Assembly: GCF_019375555.1 (NCBI RefSeq)
Contig: NZ_JAHXDN010000005.1
Span: 62,001-126,000, forward strand
Source of the DNA: Roseobacter insulae
GTDB taxonomy: Bacteria; Pseudomonadota; Alphaproteobacteria; Rhodobacterales; Rhodobacteraceae
Direction: 5' to 3'
DNA: 64,000 nt
Position numbers and translations under genes: made by a program. Positions 16,113 through 22,933 of this stretch are shown here, piece after piece. The notes under the pieces are model-generated. The model was given only the letters and a program-made list of their open reading frames with translations. It was not told where the DNA came from and ran no database searches. Position 1 is the stretch's first letter; each line of letters opens with the position of its first letter.

Positions 16113-16330
16113 TGTCCAAACTTCCCCTTGCGGGGCGCAGCGTTGACCGCCGGGCCGGATTGCGTGTCCCGGGCGACCCGATCGCCGCCGGTTTGATCCT
16201 CGACCAACTCAGCGCGACCCACTGCGACCAGCCCGAGACCACGAACCCGAGGCGCGGTGATCTCTTTGCCCGCGGGTTCGAGTTTGCCGAGGATTTTCGA
16301 GGGATGAATAAGGCGGATTCGGACGGTCAT
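16109..16330 (-). CDS. Small basic head-neck hypothetical protein
   Basis: 73 residues, basic, starting MTVRIRLIHPSKILGKL, no recognised family. It is coupled by ATGA overlaps to both neighbours within the head-completion genes, so a structural or assembly role is inferred from position. Confidence 0.6.
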   Translation of the reverse strand: MTVRIRLIHPSKILGKLEPAGKEITAPRVRGLGLVAVGRAELVEDQTGGDRVARDTQSGPAVNAAPRKGKFGQ

Positions 16331-16689
16331 TCGTCGCCCTCCCCTACGCGCGGCGGGAGATCGGCAACCGAAATCAATCCGCGGTCGTGGATGCTATGCG
16401 CCCCGAGACGCACAAGCCGGGAAGGCCCCTTGAATTTCGGGTCGGTAACGTAGACCGCCAATTCGCCAGAGGCGCGGCCGTGAGCCGAGAGGATCGCCGC
16501 GGCGACCGCATCGACGTTATGACCGGCAACCCGGTTCGGCACGACATAACAGGCGATAAGCGCGAGGGTCGAGGACAGCGCGACGAACGCCTCGGGCGGC
16601 AAATCACGCAAAGCCGGGACAAACAGCCCGGCAATCGACACGATCCCGGCGAACAGGACCGCAATCGCTTTCTGATAGCGTTCAAACAA
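16327..16689 (-). CDS. Two-helix membrane protein within the head gene cluster
   Basis: 120 residues from TTG 16689, chosen because GGAGG lies nine bases upstream. Two hydrophobic segments (about residues 8-28, AIAVLFAGIVSIAGLFV, and 34-54, FVALSSTLALIACYVV) precede a soluble C-terminal half (VYVTDPKFKGPSRLVRLG). Membrane proteins are unusual between major capsid and head-tail joining genes. It could be a holin moved out of the lysis cassette, or a head-cluster protein whose C-terminal half is its functional part. Confidence 0.65.
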   Translation of the reverse strand: MFERYQKAIAVLFAGIVSIAGLFVPALRDLPPEAFVALSSTLALIACYVVPNRVAGHNVDAVAAAILSAHGRASGELAVYVTDPKFKGPSRLVRLGAHSIHDRGLISVADLPPRVGEGDE

Positions 16690-16710
16690 GGGATAAGCCC
16701 TCCAATGCAA

Positions 16711-16743
16711 TAGAAACGGAACGGCCGCCCCGAAGGGCGGCCG
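16711..16743 (-). terminator. Intrinsic terminator after the major capsid gene
   Basis: On the minus strand a 9-bp GC stem CGGCCGCCC/GGGCGGCCG (16722-16743) is closed by a TTCG tetraloop and followed by a T-rich tail. It probably reduces expression of neck and tail genes relative to capsid. Confidence 0.75.
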
Positions 16744-16766
16744 CGGTGACAGGTCTTGCGCTGGTC

Positions 16767-18680
16767 TTAGGCGGCCTTGCCGAGCGTGAAGCCCTCAAGG
16801 TTGCGAACCGCAACGTCGAGGTCTTGGAATGCCCGCAGAACCACGCCGTCGGACTTCGCGAGGGTCGATCGATCCGTCCGCATGTCGAGACCGCCCCACA
16901 TGCCAATGACCAGGTTGTTCCATGCGCCGAAAAACGCCTCGGCGTCAGCAACCTGATTTGAGCGGGTGCGGCTGTATCCGTTGACCTCGCGGCCGCGTTC
17001 GATCGGGCGACCTTCGGACGCAAACTCTTGCGTCGTTTTCAGGTGGCCGGACATTTTCGCGCCGTAGATATAGGACATTGCCGACTCGTCAGCGTTGGCC
17101 GCGTTCACGTTGGTCTCAAGCTGAACCATTTCCTTGAAGTCCGGCAGGTTGCCGGTCGTGTCGGCCCACGTCACAACCCGGTCGCCGCCCGCGGCGATCA
17201 GTTTCGCGCGAAGCGCCTCGGGGGAGTCGGGTGATGCAAAGCCGGTCAGCGCCGCCTGATCGACGGACAGGGCCGCTTGTTCGATCAGGTCCATGCGGAC
17301 AAGTGCCTCGGCCGAGGGGTCGGCTTGTTTCAGCAAGCGACGTGTGATCGGAACGGCGATCGCCATCGTGTGCGGAGACATGGACACAACACCGACGGTA
17401 ATGTCGGAATCGGTGCCGTCGTCGCCCTCGCCAACCCAATAGGTGGTCGACCCGCCGGTTTGCTTGGGAATGTCCACATTGCCTTGCAGGCCGGACAGCA
17501 TACGAACGCCGAGGCCAGCAAGCGCCAGACGGTTACGCAGCAGACCGATGAAGGACCCGGACAAGTGATCCGTTGCCACCAAATGGCCACCAGCAGTTGC
17601 CGGGGTTGTCGCGGCCCGGGCAAAGTTGGCGTCCATCATCACGTCCGCAGGTACGAAAAGACCCTCGGGGTCCTTACCGGCCGCTTGTGCGGCGGCGCGG
17701 GATGCCTCAATCTCGAACGCCGCACGCTCGCGGTTGCGATCCGTCGGATTGTCGAGATAGCGGACAACATTCAGAAGCGAGAACGCGCGGATTTCATTGT
17801 CGGTCATGCCAATCTTGGCGGCCCCGGCGCGCGTTGCTTCGGCTTCGGAATTGTCGATCGTGTCCATGACCAGCTTGCGGAACTGGTCGGCTGTGGTGCC
17901 ATTGTCTTTCGCCTTGCGGACAGCTTCGGCGGGCATGTCAAAACGCTCGCCAATCGCCTCGATCTCCGCGGTCCGGGTGCGCTCATCGGTCAGCGCGCGG
18001 GCAATCTCGGCCGCGGGATCGGCTGCGGGTGTGGCCGGTGCGGCGGGGGCCGGTGCGGGGGCTGCGCGCTGTTCATCAGTCACGGGCGCGGGCGTGTTGT
18101 TCGGTTTGGTCATGTCTTTGCTTTCTGTGATTGAGAGGGTTTCAACGTCGGATTGATCGGCCCGGCCGTAGCCAACGGACGGGTCCGCGGGGATCGCGAC
18201 GAAAGAGATTTCCCGGGGGGTCCAGTTGACCGCCCGAACGATCGGGCGGCCGTCCTCGGCCATCCCGTCTTTTTCGGCCTGCGTGATGCCGTAGCCAACG
18301 GACACGCAAGTCACGTCCCCCACCCGGACACGGGCGAGAACGTCATCAGCCGCCGCATTGGTCGAGAACCGGACGACAGCCCGGCCCCGCCCTTCGGCGG
18401 TCCATGCCCGAACAACGACCCCGATCTGGGAGTCAATTCGGGCTTCGTGGTCTTTGAGAAGCGGCGCGGCCCCGGTATTGAGCCGCGACAGATCGACCTC
18501 GCCGGGGGCGTGGCCTAAGACTTCGTGGTAGTGCCGGATTTCCCCGGCGTCCTCATCCCAGAACGCCCGCAGGATGGGGGCCTCGGATGAAAAAGAGATT
18601 TCGACCTCACGGCTATCTTCGGCCGGGGCAGAAACAATTTCGCCCGCTCGGGTGGAGCGGGCGGCAATCTTGAAGGTCAT
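16767..18680 (-). CDS. Prohead protease fused to HK97-fold major capsid protein
   Basis: 637 residues. Residues 1-175 are an S78/U35-type prohead protease: PLLKDHEA with catalytic H78, VSVGY with S127 and the REISFVAIPADPSVGYG end. Residues about 190-300 are an alanine/proline linker plus helical scaffold-like region (PAPAPAAPATPAADPAAEIARALTDE split across it). From about 330 the HK97 capsid fold follows, with repeated beta patterns such as GNVDIPKQTGGSTTYWVGEG and PITRRLLKQADPSAEAL. The protease should free capsid from scaffold in the procapsid. An internal ATG at codon 190 (18113), after AGAAAG, could also give capsid precursor without protease. Confidence 0.93.
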   Translation of the reverse strand: MTFKIAARSTRAGEIVSAPAEDSREVEISFSSEAPILRAFWDEDAGEIRHYHEVLGHAPGEVDLSRLNTGAAPLLKDHEARIDSQIGVVVRAWTAEGRGRAVVRFSTNAAADDVLARVRVGDVTCVSVGYGITQAEKDGMAEDGRPIVRAVNWTPREISFVAIPADPSVGYGRADQSDVETLSITESKDMTKPNNTPAPVTDEQRAAPAPAPAAPATPAADPAAEIARALTDERTRTAEIEAIGERFDMPAEAVRKAKDNGTTADQFRKLVMDTIDNSEAEATRAGAAKIGMTDNEIRAFSLLNVVRYLDNPTDRNRERAAFEIEASRAAAQAAGKDPEGLFVPADVMMDANFARAATTPATAGGHLVATDHLSGSFIGLLRNRLALAGLGVRMLSGLQGNVDIPKQTGGSTTYWVGEGDDGTDSDITVGVVSMSPHTMAIAVPITRRLLKQADPSAEALVRMDLIEQAALSVDQAALTGFASPDSPEALRAKLIAAGGDRVVTWADTTGNLPDFKEMVQLETNVNAANADESAMSYIYGAKMSGHLKTTQEFASEGRPIERGREVNGYSRTRSNQVADAEAFFGAWNNLVIGMWGGLDMRTDRSTLAKSDGVVLRAFQDLDVAVRNLEGFTLGKAA

Positions 18681-20173
18681 GGGTCGGCGTCCTCCTTATC
18701 AGGATCAGGACCGGGGGGTTTCGGCGGCGAGGACCCGAAGTCGAGTTTCAATCGCTCGGCGCGTTGCTTGTCCTCGGCGATTTCCTTATCGACTTCCTCA
18801 ATGTCCCGACCGCGCTCGGCGGCGATCTCGCGGCGGGATCGAAGCCCGAGCGCAAGGTCTTTCTCTGCCGCGGTGGCGTCGTCTTTGGGGTTGACCGAAG
18901 GCCAGCCCCGCGGCCGCCACTCCGCAGCGTCGAATTTCTCGATTTTGGCGAGAGGCAGTCGGACCGCTTGGGTTAGCAAAGCCATGTTGAGCCATTGGCT
19001 AAAAACGACGCCGTGAAAGGACTCGAACATGGCCCGTTGCAACATGCGCCATTCGTCCCTTTCCTCACCCTTGCCAGCCCGAAGACTGGAAAAGTTAGCG
19101 CCGGTCAGGTCGCCGGTCAGCGTCTCGCGAGAGACGCCGAGGCCCGAAGCCGTCGAAGCGTTCATATTACGCATGAACGGCTCAACGGCCGCGTCCGGGT
19201 AGTGCGGCACATGCGGGACAGGCTCGACACCCGGGGGCAGATCAAGGATCGTCCCGGCTTCGATTGTGTCGATCGGCGGCCCGCCGTCGTCGGCGGTGTC
19301 GTCCGTTTGGCTCAAGGTTGAGGTTTCCGCCTCCCGCTTGAAAAAGAGCATCGCCGCCGCGCCGAAGTGAGCGGCCTCCATGCCCGCTTTCTGGAAAGCG
19401 TCAGCCATATTCATCAACCGCAACGCGGTAGAGGACCGCGGGACGTTAAGGGCCTGACCGATTTCCTCCGGGACAAGGACGTGAACCATATCCCTAGCCG
19501 GAACACGTACCCGGCGGCGGATACCCATATGGGCGACGTCCTCGGGTGCGGTCCAGATGTGGAACGCAAGGGGGCGGCCGTCGGCGTCAAACTCAATCCC
19601 GGACTCGATGTATCCACCGCCCGGTATTGGCTGCGTGTGGTCGAGGTCCAAGAGGTCAAACGGGATCGGCTCGATACGAAGGCCGAAAGGCCCACCCTTA
19701 CGGCCGCGGTGAAGCCGGACAAAGGCCCCGCCCTCCCGGGCGATCGCAGTCGCTATCTGGCACTCGATGCCCCAGAACGACAGCCGACCACAAATCGAGG
19801 GCGACCCCTTTCGGCCCCATTTTTTCCAAGCGGTCTCAATGACGGTGTTTGCCCGCAGATCGCGGCGGCCGTCGTCCTCGACCACATTCATTTGCAGGCG
19901 AATGCCGGAAGGCCCGACCACATGCCGACGAATGAGCATTTCGTAAGCCCGGGCGTGATCGAAGTTTTGGGACGCGTGCCGGGCATGACTGACCAGACCG
20001 CGAATTTCGCGGCGGGTTTCCTCGCGGGGTGAAACGGAACCAAACACATTAAATCCGCCCGCAAGGCGGTGCGAGTGAGCGGCCCGAAAGGACCGCTTTG
20101 CGACGACAGGCTCGACGCGGGCCGAGATCTCGGCCTCGGCCGCCGGGCGGCGACGTAGGAAAGGGAATTTCAA
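18677..20173 (-). CDS. Portal protein, lambda gpB family
   Basis: 498 residues. N-terminal basic region followed by a typical lambda-type portal core: NFDHARAYEMLIRRHVVGPSGIRLQ, RLSFWGIECQIATAIAREGGAFVRL, the HVLVPEEIGQALNVPRSSTAL stem segment and GLGVSRETLTGDLTGANFSSLRAG. The C-terminus is charged and ends in a Pro/Asp-rich tail. It forms the dodecameric DNA channel. The capsid gene start overlaps its stop (ATGA). Confidence 0.93.
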   Translation of the reverse strand: MKFPFLRRRPAAEAEISARVEPVVAKRSFRAAHSHRLAGGFNVFGSVSPREETRREIRGLVSHARHASQNFDHARAYEMLIRRHVVGPSGIRLQMNVVEDDGRRDLRANTVIETAWKKWGRKGSPSICGRLSFWGIECQIATAIAREGGAFVRLHRGRKGGPFGLRIEPIPFDLLDLDHTQPIPGGGYIESGIEFDADGRPLAFHIWTAPEDVAHMGIRRRVRVPARDMVHVLVPEEIGQALNVPRSSTALRLMNMADAFQKAGMEAAHFGAAAMLFFKREAETSTLSQTDDTADDGGPPIDTIEAGTILDLPPGVEPVPHVPHYPDAAVEPFMRNMNASTASGLGVSRETLTGDLTGANFSSLRAGKGEERDEWRMLQRAMFESFHGVVFSQWLNMALLTQAVRLPLAKIEKFDAAEWRPRGWPSVNPKDDATAAEKDLALGLRSRREIAAERGRDIEEVDKEIAEDKQRAERLKLDFGSSPPKPPGPDPDKEDADP

Positions 20174-20706
20174 TGCGTGACCCTCCGAACCTTAAAGGGT
20201 GCCGATCGGCCGCGCTCGGCGTCCACAAGGGCGGAATAGATGTTCTTGAGACGGATCAGATCAGCGATCGGCGTCCGGGTGATCGACCGGCCCTCAATCG
20301 TCCAAGCGTCGGCGTCCTTGGTGGCGCGGCCCTCGATGGTCGCTTCGATCGCGTCCAGAATGCGGGCGTTGTTCGACCGGGTGTCGCCGGTCGCGGTCGC
20401 CGGGTCCGGGTCAACCGTGAGGGTTCCCCGGCAGATCGTCGTCCGGTTGCCCGTGCCGCCCTCGGTCGCCAGCACGGCCCAAGCATAAACGCCCGGGGTG
20501 AGGGTCGAGGTCACGGCAGAATCGACAGTGAAGCGCCAAGCGGTCGCATCGGCCGCCGCGTTCAAGGTCGTGACCGGCCCCCCGGTTTGCAGAGACAGCG
20601 TCAAGGCAAGCGCGTAGTAAGGGGACGGATAGGCGGAAAGAGTCTCGGGCATACCCCAAGACCAAGCATCGCCCGCGGTCAGGCGGGCCGGGGGGAAAGA
20701 AGTCAT
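20170..20706 (-). CDS. Head-completion-region protein with gpW-like C-terminus
   Basis: 178 residues from ATG 20706 (MTSFPPARLTAGDAWSWG); a longer frame to 20778 is not supported. The first 110 residues form an Ig-like beta domain. The C-terminal 60 (TPIADLIRLKNIYSALVDAERG) resemble small gpW-type connector motifs. In this place, right before the portal gene and overlapping its start, lambda-type phages carry gpW, so a head-completion or decoration role is probable but not proven. Confidence 0.65.
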   Translation of the reverse strand: MTSFPPARLTAGDAWSWGMPETLSAYPSPYYALALTLSLQTGGPVTTLNAAADATAWRFTVDSAVTSTLTPGVYAWAVLATEGGTGNRTTICRGTLTVDPDPATATGDTRSNNARILDAIEATIEGRATKDADAWTIEGRSITRTPIADLIRLKNIYSALVDAERGRSAPFKVRRVTH

Positions 20707-20919
20707 GGTGGGACTCACATTGTTTGAACAACAGGAGAAAGCACCTTTGCCATGTACCCACCTAGAAACCCGAATCACTTAAGTTTCTCGGCGAATCAGA
20801 TAGTTAAGCTTGCAAAGATGACATCGTCAGTTTTTCAAGGGTTTACGCTGCTGTGGAGATTCGGCACTCTGTTCTTAGAAAAGTCCCCACAATTACATTA
20901 GCCTCTAAGGTGAAACGAG
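20707..20919. promoter_or_regulatory. AT-rich gap between the head operon and the plus-strand moron
   Basis: About 210 bases with no credible gene. It must hold the rightward promoter of the moron genes; several AT-rich hexamers exist, but none is clear enough to name. No GTTGCGGGAT copy is present, which suggests the cassette is controlled differently from the phage genes. Confidence 0.4.
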
Positions 20920-21036
20920 ATGGAACTTAACGACTTCCATATACTCCTTCTGTGCCTAGTCGCACTGTCATTAGTTGCCTTGAACGTCGTCAAAATCCTT
21001 CAGATTTGGAAGGACTGGAAAAAACGTGACGACTAG
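20920..21036 (+). CDS. 38-residue single-span membrane microprotein
   Basis: ATG 20920 with AAGG nine bases upstream, stop TAG 21034. The peptide starts MELNDFHILLLCLVALSLVA, one hydrophobic helix of about 20 residues, and ends with a charged cytoplasmic tail containing KDWKKRDD. Its composition is AT-rich like the two genes downstream. It could be a lysogenic-conversion, superinfection-exclusion or toxin-like peptide; the function is not known. Confidence 0.5.
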   Translation: MELNDFHILLLCLVALSLVALNVVKILQIWKDWKKRDD

Positions 21037-21239
21037 GACAAGGACATTGTTGTGAAAGTCGCAAAACGCCACTGAAAATCCCTGCCAAGCTACTCTGGTC
21101 TTTATTCGAATGAGAGGCGCGCATTGGTGTTTGCTGTGCTTTCGCAGGACGTTCATCTGCCAAGTTGGCGCGAGCTGCAATTGGATTGACTTTGAGTCTT
21201 ACAAACAGTAAGAATAACTTGAATTACAGGAGTCGCGAC

Positions 21240-21533
21240 GTGATACCCAGACTTTCAAAGATCGAATATCAGGTGCTGGATTTGCTCAGATCAGGGGTAG
21301 AGATGTACGGCCTCGAATTGGTCAAAGCATCTAACGGCGCACTGAAACGAGGGACAATTTACGTCACTCTCAACCGCATGGTCGAGAAGGGCTACCTCAC
21401 GAGCCGCGCTGAGGATGAACCCTCAGAACCCGGTTTACCTCGCCGCAGATACCGCGTGAGTGGTCACGGAGCACGGGTATTGAGTGCGACCGATACGGCC
21501 TCGGCGGCTTTCGAGGGAGGCTCCTATGCCTAA
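21240..21533 (+). CDS. PadR-like winged-helix regulator
   Basis: 97 residues from GTG 21240, preceded by AGGAG; the longer frame from 21165 has no ribosome-binding site. The sequence IEYQVLDLLRSGVEMYGLELVKAS ... LKRGTIYVTLNRMVEKGYLTSR ... RRRYRVSGHG is a compact PadR domain with wing. PadR proteins repress a neighbouring membrane or transport gene. The next ATG overlaps its stop region, so the partner is likely a direct functional mate. Confidence 0.75.
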   Translation: MIPRLSKIEYQVLDLLRSGVEMYGLELVKASNGALKRGTIYVTLNRMVEKGYLTSRAEDEPSEPGLPRRRYRVSGHGARVLSATDTASAAFEGGSYA

Positions 21534-22116
21534 GAGGAACATAACCAAAGAGCGGTTCATCGAATTGTTTTACATTTCAAGTTTGGCTTTCTCGAAGGAC
21601 ACCGAAAACACACACGACGTTCTTGGGAGAGCTTGGCAGAAGCTGGAAGATTCGAAGTACCCCACGGTTCCTAGTAGTGTTTTCCTTAGCCACGATGATA
21701 AGGACCATTGGGATCTGGACTTCCTAGTGGAGCGGCTTGTTGCCAGAAATGAGGAACTTCGCGATAGCATTTTGAAGGACTACAGCGACCGCGTCACGGT
21801 CGACCCCGATACAGACCAACTTGTTCTTCGGGAAGATTTCTTGGGCAGTAGCAAACGCTCTAGAATTCACAAGCCCGCTGGCCATTTCGCAAACAACTTG
21901 CTGTCCTCCTTACTTCCAAAGAAGGTGTTTGAGACCCATTTCGCACAACACATTGCCGACATGAGGTTTGAGGCGAACGAGTTAGACGCCGAGGGGCGGC
22001 TGTGGAAACGGCGCTGGCTTGTGGTTTGGTATCACTGCTCGATAGCTTATAGCGCCGTCATGGTACCAATGCTTGCCGCTTTTAAGCGGATCGTCGGGAT
22101 CTGGGGGTCACTCTAG
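21526..22116 (+). CDS. PadR-coupled protein with C-terminal membrane segment
   Basis: 196 residues from ATG 21526, with GGAGG nine bases upstream, overlapping the PadR gene by eight bases. The N-terminal 150 residues are soluble and mixed-charge (FIELFYISSLAFSKDTENTHDVLG, LDFLVERLVARNEELRDS). A hydrophobic C-terminal segment (WYHCSIAYSAVMVPMLAAFKRIVGIW) suggests membrane attachment. No family recognised. Its 3' end overlaps the convergent SSB gene by four bases. With PadR and the 38-residue peptide it forms a plus-strand cassette inserted in the leftward late region. Confidence 0.65.
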   Translation: MPKRNITKERFIELFYISSLAFSKDTENTHDVLGRAWQKLEDSKYPTVPSSVFLSHDDKDHWDLDFLVERLVARNEELRDSILKDYSDRVTVDPDTDQLVLREDFLGSSKRSRIHKPAGHFANNLLSSLLPKKVFETHFAQHIADMRFEANELDAEGRLWKRRWLVVWYHCSIAYSAVMVPMLAAFKRIVGIWGSL

Positions 22117-22547
22117 AAGGGAATTTCGTCGTCCGGATCACGCGACGGTGGCGGGGTGTCTGACCCATTCGATCCACCAGGCGCGGCCGATCCCTCGCGA
22201 CGATCAAGAGAAATCAAAACACCCTCATAGGGTGCGAGGACGACTTCGGTCGAATAGCGATCCTGCCCCGACTGGTCTTGCCACTTACGGGTCTCAAGGC
22301 GGCCAGAAAGAAACACCTTCGACCCCTTGCGCAAGAAATCCTCGGCGACCTTTACAAGATGGTCAGCCGTCACATTGATCCGGTGCCATTCGGTTCTTTC
22401 CGTGACCTCGCCCGTGTTTCGGTTTTTCCAGCGGCGCGAGGTCGCAACGGAGAAATTCGCGACGCGGCCACCGTTTTCAAACGAACGGATTTGCGGGGCC
22501 TCCCCCACATTGCCGAGGATTTTGACTTCGTTGACGCTTAGGCTCAT
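22113..22547 (-). CDS. ssb: Single-stranded DNA-binding protein
   Basis: 144 residues. OB fold typical of bacterial SSB (VNEVKILGNVGEAPQIRSFENG, VANFSVATSRRW, TEWHRINV, GSKVFLSGRLETRKWQDQ) and the acidic partner-binding tip DDEIPF. It protects ssDNA during phage replication and recruits repair and replication proteins. It lies in the late operon, downstream of terminase and spanins, rather than with primase and helicase. Confidence 0.93.
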   Translation of the reverse strand: MSLSVNEVKILGNVGEAPQIRSFENGGRVANFSVATSRRWKNRNTGEVTERTEWHRINVTADHLVKVAEDFLRKGSKVFLSGRLETRKWQDQSGQDRYSTEVVLAPYEGVLISLDRREGSAAPGGSNGSDTPPPSRDPDDEIPF

Positions 22548-22563
22548 TTGGGAGTGTCCCTAT

Positions 22564-22770
22564 TCATTGAGGCCCGGCGGCCGCGTCGATCGAAGCGATC
22601 AGATCGCGGCCAGTCCGGCGCATTTCGTTGACGTCCTCGCCCGCGAGGGCGGCGGCGTGGGGTGTGGCGAGGTCTTGCAGCCTATCGAGGGCGGCCCGCG
22701 CGTTCAGCGGTGCCTCGGTTGCGCAGCCAATCAAGATCAGCGGCAGGATTGCCGCGGCTAGTGTCCGCAT
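22564..22770 (-). CDS. Outer-membrane lipoprotein spanin (Rz1-like)
   Basis: 68 residues. A signal peptide with lipobox LILIGC puts the lipidated cysteine at residue 16; the mature part is small and alanine-rich. The gene lies partly inside the Rz-like gene in another frame (overlap 22682-22770), the hallmark of a two-component spanin. The pair fuses inner and outer membranes at the last step of lysis. Confidence 0.7.
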   Translation of the reverse strand: MRTLAAAILPLILIGCATEAPLNARAALDRLQDLATPHAAALAGEDVNEMRRTGRDLIASIDAAAGPQ

Positions 22771-22933
22771 CGTTCATCCTTTCCAGAGTTTCGATCGCGG
22801 CCGTCGCGTCCCGGGCGGTTTCCTCGGAACGCTCAACCGCAGCGCCCGAAAGGACGCCGATTTGATAGAGCGCGAAAGCCGCCAGAACGGCGGCCAGAGC
22901 GAGCCATGCCCGAAGCGGAATAAACTTCACCAC
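22682..22933 (-). CDS. Inner-membrane spanin (Rz-like)
   Basis: 83 residues from GTG 22933 (GTG 22930 equally possible). One N-terminal transmembrane helix (AWLALAAVLAAFALYQIGVL) is followed by a helical periplasmic part (ERSEETARDATAAIETLERM). It overlaps the terminase stop on one side and the lipoprotein gene on the other. The topology and the overlapping lipoprotein gene identify an i-spanin. Confidence 0.7.
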   Translation of the reverse strand: MVKFIPLRAWLALAAVLAAFALYQIGVLSGAAVERSEETARDATAAIETLERMNDADTSRGNPAADLDWLRNRGTAERAGRPR

